Shown in pieces: positions 36,401 through 45,800 of a stretch of 64,000 nucleotides of DNA. The stretch spans positions 248,001 through 312,000 of the forward strand of contig JAKCWG010000839.1 of the NCBI GenBank assembly GCA_021464415.1. Direction: 5' to 3'. This stretch comes from Lonicera japonica. Its lineage: Eukaryota > Streptophyta > Magnoliopsida > Dipsacales > Caprifoliaceae. The notes under the pieces were generated by a model that saw only the letters and a program-made list of their open reading frames with translations, ran no database searches and was not told where the DNA came from. Each line of letters starts with the position of its first letter. The stretch's first letter is position 1. Both the position numbers and the translations under genes were made by a program.

Positions 36401-37815
36401 CACATGAAAAAAGTCTTCAGCACAATGTTAACTGCCTGAAAAGGCCAATAATAATTTCTCAGTTAACGATAGAAAAACATCTACAAATGTTTATTTTATA
36501 AGTAACACTACATTCAAATTTCCAGCCTCAGAGAGAGAGAGAGAGAGAGAGTAGCATCTGATTTCGTAGAATCTATGTTCCATTTGTCCTGGTTGAGAAC
36601 TTTTCACATATATAAAGGCAAGCTTACTTTACTTGGGCATGAGAGGGTATCCTAAATGGAATATAACTCTCAATGCCAACAAATTCGTATTCCACTAATA
36701 ACTAACTCTTAATTAGACTATCTTAAATGCTACTCTTCTCAAGCAAGATAAGATAACTACTATAGCAATTACTCCTAATCTATATTATATAAAAAGGTCA
36801 AGACCAATCTCAAAAAAAAAAAGTACAATGCTGATAACCTAATAGAGCAGAGGACAAAATTTCCAGTGAAACAAAACCTATTACAATAAAAACAGAATCC
36901 CCAGACTCAGCGTATTGACCCATCCCATCTTAAAGGCGTTCCAATTTAAACCCTTGGTTCTAGACATAGATCAACAAATAAAAAGGAAAGAAGTTCAAAA
37001 TTTCCGATGATGGGGATGCTCTCTATGTAAGTGAGTTGAGGACTTTAGTTTCTTGAATAAATAAAATAAAGAGTTGAGGACTTTAGTTTCTTGAATAAAT
37101 AAAATAAAGTTTGGAACAAAAGCTGCACAAAACTTATACACATAGTTTGAAGTTTGAACACATATCCTCTTTTGTTTCATTTTCCATTACTCTAAAGGGT
37201 AAATTGCATATCATCAGTCACATATCAATTGCATATCTATCTATGATCCGCAACAACCCCAAATCTGGTACAACATATATGCATATTAGCATTTCATAAT
37301 ATCCAAGAAAATGAAATAAAGTGCAATCTGAAGTGAAGCCAACCGAAAATGGCCAAAAAAATACCCAGCTCTATTGATGAGAACACTCTTATCTCATCTT
37401 GTACAAGCAATTAAGAACCCTAAATAGATAAATAAAGGTAAGTAAATCAACTACATTATCCACAAAATTTCCCTAAAAACAACCTAACTGTGAATTGGGG
37501 CAGGAAATGAAAACATAATGATAATGCCCAGACATAATGATTCTTCAGCACTGAAATGACAACCTAGAACCCCCACACACATAGATTGAGAAATATTAAC
37601 GATAACAATAATAATGGAACATACATTCATCAATGAATACAAATAATTAACAAATGACATCAATCGGAAGATTAGAAAAACCCAGAGAAATTATTTCTTC
37701 CTGTGCGTTCGCCCGAAAACTGAACCCTATGTTTCGGAATGCATATATATAGAAATTAAACAGTCGGGAAAGTAAATGGAAGTAGAAATAGAAGTGAATT
37801 GTTACTTACTGCCAT
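21598..37815 (-). CDS. Gene copy A: unrecognised modular coiled-coil / RSP-rich protein, nine phase-0 exons
   Basis: I do not recognise the family. Exons (minus strand, 5' to 3'): 37810-37815 (ATG GCA), 35692-35748, 34216-34296, 27319-27501, 24248-24334, 23985-24086, 22447-22974, 21818-21944 and 21598-21651. All have AG/GT borders, and all except the eighth are multiples of 3 with phase-0 edges. Modules in order are two acidic Ser-rich segments ([27 protein letters not shown]), a heptad segment ending [10 protein letters not shown], two REP-R-x-SP-x-LE segments, a 176-residue exon with two coiled-coil stretches, an R-SSP segment and a tail with CGCFGWPH. Exon 8 lacks two bases relative to B, so translation ends after RDDSPRYHD, giving 357 aa instead of the full tail. 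Two retrotransposons lie in its introns. No signal peptide or membrane segment is seen. A nuclear or scaffold role would be a guess. Confidence 0.6.
21818..21944 (-). CDS. Exon 8 of gene A with 2-bp deletion
   Basis: Acceptor TTTGGCAG and donor GTACTA border a 127-bp exon. The matching exons are 129 bp in B and 138 bp in C, both divisible by 3. The loss of two bases after CGAGATAT in A shifts the frame, so the product stops ten codons into the exon at 21915-21917. The out-of-frame remainder still shows the ancestral R-R-S-SP-x-E-R pattern when read in B's frame. Confidence 0.6.
22447..22974 (-). CDS. Largest exon of gene A: 176-residue coiled-coil module, intact
   Basis: The exon is bounded by a CTTTCAG acceptor and a GTAAAT donor and is 528 bp, phase 0 at both ends. 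It starts [15 protein letters not shown] and contains SSSCKGKSV and RRRMDDDIS. Two helical segments follow, [18 protein letters not shown] and, after an acidic linker (RAEEDELKL), one ending [16 protein letters not shown], both with heptad spacing of Leu/Val/Ile. The same 528-bp exon in B carries a stop. The C equivalent is longer and frameshifted. This is the best evidence that copy A was kept coding longest. Confidence 0.65.
23449..23493. repeat. GA microsatellite
   Basis: An uninterrupted GA/AG run of about 42 bp in an intron of gene A. The equivalent place in B (about 44483-44511) has a shorter, interrupted run. Similar GA or TC runs occur at 22040-22063, 36531-36551, 52237-52260 and 61926-61947, mostly inside the tandem units. 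Confidence 0.9.
23758..23910. mobile_element. Small TA-flanked MITE in an intron of gene A
   Basis: The insert runs from GGGTACATTTCAAGTAAGG to CCTTACTTGAGATTCACCC, imperfect inverted ends, with ATATATA on both sides. It is 153 bp and non-coding. A related copy lies at the matching position in B (44768-44906), where its right end is missing. The insertion therefore predates the A/B duplication. Confidence 0.55.
24500..25127 (+). repeat. 5' LTR of the non-autonomous element
   Basis: Starts TGATGTGATCC and ends CGTATCA. A 34-bp tandem duplication (units at about 24683-24716 and 24717-24750, starting ATTTCCTTATTGTG) lies in its U3-like part. CCTATTTAAAGG near 24818 could serve as a TATA region. 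The same tandem is present in the 3' LTR. Confidence 0.9.
25470..26546 (+). CDS. Unusual ORF of the non-autonomous LTR element, 358 aa
   Basis: The likely start is ATG 25470; the frame is open further upstream to 25290 but that part overlaps the leader. The N terminus ([18 protein letters not shown], then VEKRQVKL and [18 protein letters not shown]) resembles the start of Ty3/gypsy gag proteins. The C terminus ([16 protein letters not shown]) resembles the tail of gypsy pol next to the polypurine tract. Between them, about 220 residues are acidic and then basic, with a repeated motif YSKYLF-W-GR (two copies about 25 residues apart). No zinc knuckle, DSGA, YxDD or integrase motif is visible. 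The frame runs on into the 3' LTR and stops at 26544-26546. Its function is unknown. It could be a deletion derivative of gag-pol or a captured sequence. Confidence 0.75.
   Translation: MDDSTLCTGNFVSEMRKVFREEFDPLHERLEKVCKNLDQVEKRQVKLSHNDPNGRRRIQPRKNRVEDDWDPGIEFNMMGSEEPSPNASSYESNHCKEEKKSTISTPLLENKSETNEIEEIEVTAEEGELWVEGLVPSLQEVEDDEIIVQVEENYIDESQLILIEGRVNEQEISINVTDLDNISTEEEGDARAELKIDNVEHIDFIGVDRFDIHPNFMLLDFFNKLRRIALQYGLKFEKFCFVRRIKRRRYSKYLFSWEGRTELSHVKFRWKNGKYSKYLFNWHGRFQVPKPCPNAEVVQDWLNREMGRPDSRTNLLEEEGNDVIQPSQEISPMFLHVFTTGWLKNLIIYFIFLKAQGL
26432..27059 (+). repeat. 3' LTR of the non-autonomous element
   Basis: Same length as the 5' LTR. By eye it differs at four bases (one in each of the segments near 26482, 26627, 26673 and 26943). 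It ends CGTATCA and is followed by the ACTAA target duplication and by genuine intron sequence of gene A. Confidence 0.9.
27319..27501 (-). CDS. Exon 4 of gene A: heptad module ending in an SR-like motif
   Basis: A 183-bp exon (61 codons, phase 0 on both sides) with acceptor TTTGCAG and donor GTTAAG. It begins [14 protein letters not shown], continues in a helical stretch with [16 protein letters not shown] spaced in heptads, and ends [12 protein letters not shown]. The copy in B (45300-45482) has the same length and stays open. The copy in C has the Arg-Ser end expanded into a 33-bp minisatellite. Confidence 0.6.
28736..28913 (+). repeat. 5' LTR of the copia element
   Basis: 178 bp, starts TATTGATAATTC and ends CTATA, so the termini are TAT...ATA rather than the usual TG...CA. 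The length and ends are fixed by the matching 3' LTR, the AGTCA duplication and the immediately following primer-binding site at 28914. Confidence 0.9.
28914..29426 (+). other. Leader of the copia element (PBS and untranslated region)
   Basis: TGGTATCAGAGG at 28914 pairs with the 3' end of initiator tRNA-Met. The leader is GC-richer than the surroundings. It ends with a 32-bp tandem duplication (29354-29385 and 29386-29417, unit starting CTGCTGGGATCAG), just before the gag start. Confidence 0.85.
29427..30576 (+). pseudogene. Copia gag, frameshifted at 29721 and ended by a stop at 30574
   Basis: The first part (29427-29723) contains the UBN2/gag-type signature [16 protein letters not shown] and ends at a TGA created by a one-base frame change after KSWQ. 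The second part resumes as [14 protein letters not shown] and runs to 30576. It includes the zinc knuckle [14 protein letters not shown] (C-x2-C-x4-H-x4-C, about 30270-30311). The TGA at 30574-30576 stands just before [11 protein letters not shown] and replaces what is normally a Trp codon. Gag forms the particle that packages the RNA. The start at 29427 is the first ATG after the leader. Confidence 0.9.
30577..33955 (+). pseudogene. Copia pol: protease, integrase, reverse transcriptase, RNase H, with one frameshift and two stops
   Basis: The protease active site DSGA is at 30583-30594. A frame change follows near 30721-30728. The integrase has its zinc domain H-x4-H (HYRLGH, about 31000) and C-x2-C ([11 protein letters not shown]) and the DDE core with [17 protein letters not shown] and [12 protein letters not shown] at 31145-31147 and TAG at 32738-32740 replace Gln codons. 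Reverse transcriptase carries YVDDM at 32999-33013, and RNase H carries YTDADWAGS and SRSSAE. The normal end is [10 protein letters not shown] with TGA at 33953. After 30728 the frame is otherwise continuous. Confidence 0.92.
33963..34140 (+). repeat. 3' LTR of the copia element
   Basis: 178 bp, two differences from the 5' LTR (T for C in the first 30 bases, C for T in GTTGTG-TTATT). It follows the polypurine tract GAGGGGGAG and is followed by AGTCA and the resumed intron of gene A. Confidence 0.9.
34216..34296 (-). CDS. Exon 3 of gene A: acidic Ser-rich module
   Basis: 27 codons, phase 0, with acceptor AACAGCAG and donor GTAAGT. It reads [12 protein letters not shown] then [14 protein letters not shown]. 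It is paralogous to the next exon upstream (35692-35748) and to 46768-46848 in B and 61128-61211 in C. All share the ESNKxGPS core and the same upstream CTGTTACAAGAA intron border. Confidence 0.6.
35692..35748 (-). CDS. Exon 2 of gene A: acidic Ser-rich module
   Basis: 19 codons, phase 0 ([19 protein letters not shown]). It has a counterpart in C (62477-62533, reading EEIEEVDDPESNKSGPSKA) but none in B, where the module is deleted. The introns around it repeat the sequence around exon 3, showing that exon and intron were duplicated together. Confidence 0.6.
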
Positions 37816-37880
37816 TGTTATTAATCTTCTTGAAGAATTCTTGAAGGAGAAGAAGAGCCTCAATTCAAACAGACACCTAC
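37810..37880 (-). CDS. First exon of gene A: leader plus ATG GCA
   Basis: On the minus strand a leader rich in CTTCTTCAAGAA is followed by AACAATGGCA and the donor GTAAGT. The exon would therefore encode only Met-Ala before a phase-0 intron. The same arrangement is seen in B (48203-48208, ATG GCT, donor GTAAGT). The region upstream is AT-rich and could hold the promoter. The start call rests on this conservation and on the open frames of the following exons. Confidence 0.5.
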
Positions 37881-40800
37881 CCGCCAAAGAAACTGGAGTA
37901 AACAGAGCGCGAGAGATCGAGAAGGATAAAAAATATATTTTTTATTGGATTGAAGATTGATTAATTAAAAGCTAATTAAACAAACAAATAACTAAAAACT
38001 CAGCAACATTTATATATGTATATATAATAAGAAAGAGGTTGATCCGCGCTTGGGGCCGAGGGATTAAACATGTGATATTTTGCGGTTGAAACCCTTCATT
38101 TTTCTTAAACAACTATCAAAATTTGTAATTGCTTCTATCAAAAAAAAATATAGGCTGTGTGTCACATTGAATTATTTATAGTTTTCTTTGAATAATTTTA
38201 ATTGAGATTGTTAAGGCCTAACTTCGTTAGGGACAGTTCCAAATTTTGATAAAAAAAAAAAAAAATTAAAAAAAAAACATTTTAATTGGTAAAAGTTATG
38301 TCGTTTATGTAAGCCTCTTTACGATTTTTTTTTAAAAAAAAATCCGATCTTCCTTAACTTTTTATTATTATTATTGACGTTTTACTTATTAGGGTGTTTG
38401 GTTCGTTTAAAGAACATTATAATGAAAATAATATACAACCTAATTTGATTGATTTAGTTATAGCAAGTACAAGAAATTCAAAAATATTTGTACTGTTAAT
38501 AATAAAAGTAAATGCAATTTTTTTCATATTTATATTGTTAAAATTAATTGTTTTTCCAAAAGATCAAAATACTAGGCTTTATATTATTTCGGAGTAATTC
38601 ATTATTATTTTTTATTTATTTTTTAAAACTTTTATGATACTATATAAAAATGAAATAAAACTTGTTGTTAATAAAAAAAAATTTCTATAAATTGTGTTAA
38701 AATGACTTAATATGCATCTTGTTGAAATAGTAATTTTTTGTTTCAATTTTTTTTTTATCGTATAGGAATTGATTTATTGTTGTTTTACATTTTTTTTTAT
38801 TTAGGATCATACAAAATCATATAAACTTTTAAAAAAATGACTTACAAATTATTTACGTCAAATGATATTATTATAATATACTATTTTAATGAAATAAAAT
38901 ATATTTAAATATTATAATAGCACCAACTATTAAATATGAAATAATATTGGGAGATTATTTAAAATATTTTTGATGGGATTGAGATACCTATTCAGTTTTA
39001 AATTTTATTAAATTAAGAACTAAACTCAAGAATTAATTAGATTGGTAATCAAATTCCCATTCTTATTCTTGATTGCCTTATTGGCCCTTTTACAATGGAA
39101 TGCTTTGTGTGCGTGGGTACACTATCTTACCGCACTTTTGTTCGAAGTTGGAATAATAAATAATGCTAATTAATGACAATAAGTCTTCTTGACTTATTAT
39201 TCTACTTCTAGCTCTTAATTTCTACTCTGAATTGGTATGTTTTTCTTTTCAAAATATTATTGATTTGGGAATGTGGGTTTGAATATGTGGGCGTGAAGTA
39301 ATTTATGTTTTTTTTTTTAATTGGGTTTAATTGATTAGTGTGTTACTTGATTTTTACCCTCTTCGTAAAGTAAGTTTGTAGTTTCATCATTCATGAACAA
39401 TGTTGAAAAATCCACAATGAATCAGTCAAGTTCATTAAGGGGCGTGGTTAAAACTGTAACTGCACCAAATCAATGTGGGAAATGTGCACTTTTAAGATCG
39501 TTTAGGGAGGGATTAAAAAGGTGCGTGTAAGCTAGCCGCCTGACATAGACAACCCTTACTATTGAACTAAATTTTAAAACTAGGTTCCTAAATACGCCCT
39601 CTATGTTTTGATTTAATTTGGACCTATGGTGAATTGCGTAGATGGGAATGGAGTTTGGAATGTTAGGCCTTTTTAGGCAAGGTTTTACTTCATGCTGTAT
39701 TTAGATTTGGTTGATGATCATATAGGCCACTAGTATATATGTGAAACAAAAAATCATTGATGTCATCTCTTGGTAAATTTTATCCAATTAGCAATGGCAT
39801 TGATAGACAAAATTATTAATACAATTAAAGAGTCCAATTATTATTGATTTGATGCATAGCGGAGTATACGTAAACAAATATAATTGGGATTCGAACTAAG
39901 AAAGGTGGTGGGAGAAACGAATCAGAGACCACTCCCCCAACAGGAGGATAGTTTTGTACCACTTGTGCTAAGAGCCGTGTATTTCTAGCTTTGTTGTTTG
40001 ATAAATGGATTGCTTGCTTACCCTTTTGTTCCTTTATTTATTGCTTAATGGATTGCTTGTTTACCCTTTTTTTATTGTTCCTTTATTTATTGCTTTGAAT
40101 TTTGCTGTACTTTTATTGCCCTTTTCTTAATTTTTGTTTGAACTGATGATCGGCATATAATTGGATTATTATGAAGAATCCAGGTCTTCCTAAAACTCGA
40201 GAAAATATTGTTCGACTTACCCTTTTTATTTATTTAGGATTAATTCTTGATTGGCATAACAAGATTTGTAGTGTTAAAAATGCGCGCAATTTGGATTGAA
40301 GGCTTTCTGGTTGCTTGAATTCAAAATTTCAGATGACTACTGCAATTAGATTTGGTGTTTGTTGGCTGCTGATTTTACTTTCTTGATTTGTGAATTTTAA
40401 GAGTGTGTTTGCTAATAAAAATGGGAAAATAATTGGGGGTAGTTATACGCAGGTATTTAAGTTAATATGAAAAATATTTAATAAACGATGAAGTGGCTAA
40501 ACGGCAACGTACTTTTTATTTTAACTTAAAGCTCATAAGCTTGAGTTCGTGTCATAACAAAAAACACGTGTAATTCAGCATTATAACCAAATTTAAGCAC
40601 TTTTAACTTATATGTAGATAGATATAATAATAGCAGTAGTACTAAATAATATACATAGAATATAATTATAAATATATTGAGGATTTATTCTAAATAAAAG
40701 GAAAGCTAATGACCTATTCCTGGAAGGATATGGCCCACGTCTCAACCATAAAACCATAAATTATAAGTGAAGGATAAATATAATCCAGTAGCTTGTTGAC

Positions 40801-42118
40801 CGCTAAAATTTTATAAAATATGATTTACTTAGTGGAAAATCTTGAATATATATTAAAATGTAAGCCAGTATCAAAACTAAAAGAAGCAACTTCGTGTTCA
40901 CACATAAATAGATAATTGACCATTTTATTTACACCTAGATCGATTTGAGCTAAGTTGATCCATGTTTTAAATTGACCCTTAATATATAATTATTTTATTA
41001 AATAAATCCCCTCTTAATACATAATTTAACCCCCATTATGAATATTTTCAATTCATATTGTTAAACCCTTAATCAAACCCACGTAAAATCTCATACGACT
41101 TTTATAAATTAACCCCCATTCATGCATATGGCTAAAATCTGATTGCAAAATCAGTGTCTCTTATTCTCCCTTGGTGATCTATTTAAGTTATATATAGACT
41201 TGGATATATATAATCATAGCCAAAAAAAAAATTGTCTTGCATTTATTCTTCCTATATGATGATTGAATATTTAATTCGACTTTGTTTGATAACAACACAA
41301 AAAATGACAAAAAAAATATTCATTAATTTGAGTAAGAAAATGGAAAATAAGTTAAGGAATGTGATAAGAGATTAACCATGGAAGAAACAAAAAGGCAAGA
41401 GTCAATCTCACCACATCACTCTACTTATTTTCCATCTTATTACTCAAATTGATTAATTTTCTTATCATTTTCCATGATGCTCTCAATCAAAGTTTCAATT
41501 AATGTTAGATATATGAATATATAAGATCGTCAATGATCAATAATCAAACCGAGAGCATATGCAAATTTTAAGAAATTCTAGTTGTGATGATGGAACTTCC
41601 GATGTTTTATTTTACTTTATTGGTTGTGTGAGACAAATGTGTTAACCTATCAATCATATTGTTCTTCCTTTCGAGTTGCTATTAGTTTAGGACAACATGC
41701 GGAAAGTATGAAATTCGCGGAGTCTATTGCTTTGAAAGTTACTTGCAGTATGCCAATGCTTTGAAAGCCTATGCATCACATGAGTTGAATGTTATTATAG
41801 CATGAAATTGAAGTCCTTCCACCCGTATTTCCACGCGTCCGCGATAAGTATGACATTGATTGTGCTTCTGTCCATGTTTCAACGTGTACATGATTTATTT
41901 TATCACTCCATCTATCACAAGGCTATGGCGCCTGTTCATTCTTTTTGAATATATACATATATAGACTGTACGCGACATACTCTGAGGTGCTTTTACGAAC
42001 ATGCTATGTTATCCCTTTCGAATTTTTGTGTTACCTGATCAGCCTTGGCCTTGCTCTTAAGTTCTATCTATGAGATTATAGATTCACTGTAAACGTAAAT
42101 CCTTGCCCATGTTATCAC
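37881..42118. other. Upstream flank of gene A and spacer between units A and B
   Basis: The part to about 40440 belongs to the duplicated unit (compare 48250-49560). It has no coding support. From 40440 to 42118 the sequence is spacer, containing the MITE at 41280-41492. A 38-bp tandem duplication, absent in B, lies just before this stretch at 37033-37110. Confidence 0.55.
41280..41492. mobile_element. hAT-type MITE-like inverted repeat element
   Basis: The ends CTTTGTTTGATAACAAC and, at the other side, CTCTCAATCAAAG are inverted relative to one another. The imperfect inverted arms extend inward for about 70 bp to AAAATGGAAAATAAGT / ACTTATTTTCCATC. The interior has no ORF. Similar ends occur near 13515 and 16213. 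A target duplication was not clear. Confidence 0.5.
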
Positions 42119-42843
42119 TTAAAAATCATAAAAGAATATAATAGAGGTGCAGTAAGCAATGAAATACTAATGTGAAAAATATTACATTAGTCCTTAATTG
42201 TATATAGACTAACTTGAGCATGCATTACATTAGGTGATAGATCGAGAATCATGAATGAGATCACCGCATTCATTAATCTCCAAAATCATTGTACAATAAG
42301 GCCAAAATAGATTAGGTAAAAAACTTCATATTTGACACTAATAACTTTTTAATCTCATTGTCTCTAACTGGGAGATCTACGAATCACACGTTCGAGCTCT
42401 TGAACTTAAAACCAAACAAACCACAGTACTTAACTAGTAGTTTTATTTTTATTTATGGATATTGGACTGTAGGTTGAAAATTACTGCAGAGATTAATTTT
42501 AAGAGAATTCTACACAAATCCGAAAAATTAAATTCAATAAAATAATTAAATAATGGGAATCGGAGAATTCAGGTTCCACTGCATGACCCTGTCAAAGAAT
42601 TTGTGCTTGCTTGCGCTTACAGTAGATCGAACAAGATTTTGAACTCGTTGGACATTTGTAGGTAATACCAAAAGCAAAAAATCATAAAAGACTAATATAG
42701 AAAGAATCTAGCAGGGGCTTATACAATAGCATCTATATGCTTTCCTTTCTCTTCCCATCTTGTGTATTGGTATATGAATGAATAGAATGTAAGCGTAAGA
42801 AAAGATTGAGGACTTACTATAATGTTTCTCTCCCTAAAAACCA

Positions 42844-45800
42844 TTAATTGGACTTCCCAGATTTCTTATGCGGCCAGCCAAAGCAACCGCAGCGCTGCCA
42901 AAAAAAAAACCAGAACTAAGATAGGTTAAAAAAATTTCATCTCATTTAGGGTATTGAACTTGTTCACTATTTTTTCTGTTAAAATTGCATAGTTCTATTG
43001 CATATATTTCTTCATAATCTTATAAGAGGGGAAAAAAATAGTAGTAGCAGTACCATTCGGATTGTTTTCCCATGTCGCTCTGGAGAAGCTGAAAAAGAAG
43101 ACTCGGTTTCAGTTGTTCTTTCTTGTGAAGGACTTGACCTTCGACGTTGCTCAGAGGAATCATATCTCGGACTATCATCACGCTGCCAAATCAAAACACA
43201 TAGTTATAAATACTCCAACCTATTAAGCATATTTGATTTGGTTGAAGATATATGTTAAATTTACAAGCAGTTGTGTGTGTGAGTGAGAGAGAGAGAGAGA
43301 CTAGGGGACGGAGGCTGGGACAATTTTGAGTAACAGTTTACACTAAAATATCAAAATCAGTTTACAGTTTTCTCTACTTGGGGGTGATGACCAACGTTCC
43401 ACTTTCCATGAGTCCCATTCTTGAGAGAGAGAGAGAGAGAAAGAGAGAGAATTTACATTTATGTCACCATGATTCTTTGATGATCTGAGTTTGGACCTGA
43501 GGTCGTTGACTAGGTATTGGAGGATTTTTACTTGCAAATCAAGATAGGCAACTTTATGGATTAACTCAGTATTTCTACGGTCAAGACTTGCAAGGTCAGT
43601 TTTATTAATTATCTCCAATCTTCTTACAGCACAGCTCAACTTCGATTCATCTTCTTCAGCTCGTGGTGTTGGTGCCTCGGATTTAGGCTTACAGCTTTTG
43701 GGACCACCATCAGCTTGGGTTTTCAGCTCTTGGGCTTAGTCGGTGAGGTAACTGACTTGGCTTAGTTGAAGGTCAATGTCCTCATATAGCATCAACTGAT
43801 CAGCCGTAATTTTATCAGCTAACCCCGAACGTATATCATCATCCATTCTTCTACATCCTGCAAGACCCCCCCTATATTGCCGAGACGAGGAGTCAATTAC
43901 AACAGATTTTCCCTTACTACTACTGCTTCCAGGTCTCGAATCATTTATTAGAAAATCCCCCATTGGACTTTTTAGTGCCTTCTCCTGAAAGGATAAAGAG
44001 GGAGCCAAGTAAAAAAACAAAAAACAAAAAGTGCACACAAAACCAAACAAATACTAGTGAAATTTCTCTTTCCTCTTCTATATATCCAAAAGAATCTCAA
44101 CAAACAGCTTTCTTGGTTGGATTGTTTTATGTGAAGAGTGTAGTAGCCATTTTGTCATTCATCAATATATCTCATTAAGTTAGTATCTTCCTTACTTTTG
44201 AGCACCGGCCAGACCTGGTGTACTCTAAAACAAACAGAAGTCTACAAATGAACATTCAAATGTGTCCAACAACTTGTTTTAGAGCAATTGTATTTCACTT
44301 TTCCACTAAAGCCGCAAACCCATCTCTCCCCTAAGCTTTTGTTCTCCATGTAGTTCTCCATGTAAAAACAATTCAAAGGAACTCAATTATTTCTTGTGTA
44401 AACCAAAACCAGGCACACCTTAAGGGAATGAATTGGGAAAATTGGGTAAGGTGCATTTGAACAGAACCAAATAACTAACAAGAGCGAGAGGGAGGGAGAG
44501 AGAGAGAGAGATTTCACGGGACATCAACAAACACCAACAAATACCCAAACAGTACTCCTTTTTGAACAAACAAATAACCATCTCAGAGAAGAGGGGGGAT
44601 TTTGTAACGAAGACTAGCTTACCAAAGCCACAGGTGACATTTTGACCTAATCCATTGAATTTTTTACTACACCTAGTTCTTCATTTTCACAAATATTCGT
44701 TTGTTGTTTGTATGTATATATGTCAGCATTTAAGTAAACTTTGCAAAAGGATAATGAGATATATATAGGATGCATTTCAAGTAGGGAACGGTTTATCTTA
44801 CAGATTGGGTGATTTGAAGGATTAAATGGATGCATTTTTTGATGAAATTTGGTGGAGATGAGCCCTCAAATCACCCAATCCTTACCAATTGGTTCTTAAG
44901 ACCTTACTAGTAGTACCTCCGGCATGTCTTCATCTTTCGGTGCTATTTCAAGTGTAGGACTTAACCTTCCAAGTTCACAACGATTCGGTTAAGGGGTACT
45001 AAACAGCCAAATCAGAACACATTACAAGGACCCACCCAATACGCAGCTTAATAAATTAAGTCATTCTATAGGTAGCACTTAGCAGCTTAATAATTAATTT
45101 GCTCAACTTATTTCACTCATTTGCTAACTTTTTAGTATTTTTTTTCTGCTGGTTTAGAAATTGGATATATGGAAAGGGAAAGCAAGTACAAATATGTGTG
45201 AGCTGGGCAATTGTATGAGCTATAGTAACATGACGCTGCCAAGAATAAGGTAAGGAATCAATCAGATCAAACTTAAGTGGTAGAGAGGAGTAACTTAACT
45301 GGTAACGATGATGGGGATCCGGTTCGAGATCTACGGTCATCAATTTGGGATATGATGTTATCAATTTGGGACCAGAGGACAGCGATTTGGGAACTGAGCT
45401 TATTAACTTCATATTTGATATATTCAACTGCACGTGCTCTATTGGATGTTACGGAGTCAAACTTTGGTTCTTTCTCCCGCTTCTGCCAAAAAACAGAACG
45501 GTATGTTGTCAGCTTCAACACAACCTAAGGTTCGGTTGGTTTTCCTTTCCTCCTTAATACATTAGCGCCGAACTCATTTTATAATTTTACTTTTGTACTA
45601 CTTGATGATATAACGTCATTTGAAAGAATCAACCAAACAACTTTGAAACAGGAAGTAGTTTACAAATCCTACTCACCAGATATAGAAAGTCAACAATGCA
45701 AATGTTCGCTTATCTTTTTGTTTCTTTCAAATTGTGCTACCATTTAATGCACTGAGCAAATTCGCACATTACAATCATTTGGATGAGGAGTGCTTGCAGT

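Larger units (their letters stand above)
20849..40440. repeat. Tandem unit A of the segmental duplication
   Basis: Sequence from about 20849 matches unit B from about 42119 (shared AATCATA-AGAATA-ATAGAGGTGCAGTA and onward). It continues through all introns and exons of the gene to the 5' flank at about 40140-40440, which matches 49330-49560. Two LTR retrotransposons inside A (24500-27059 and 28736-34140) are absent from B. Without them A would be about 11.6 kb. A also keeps one exon-intron module (about 34.6-36.65 kb) that B has lost. Confidence 0.85.
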
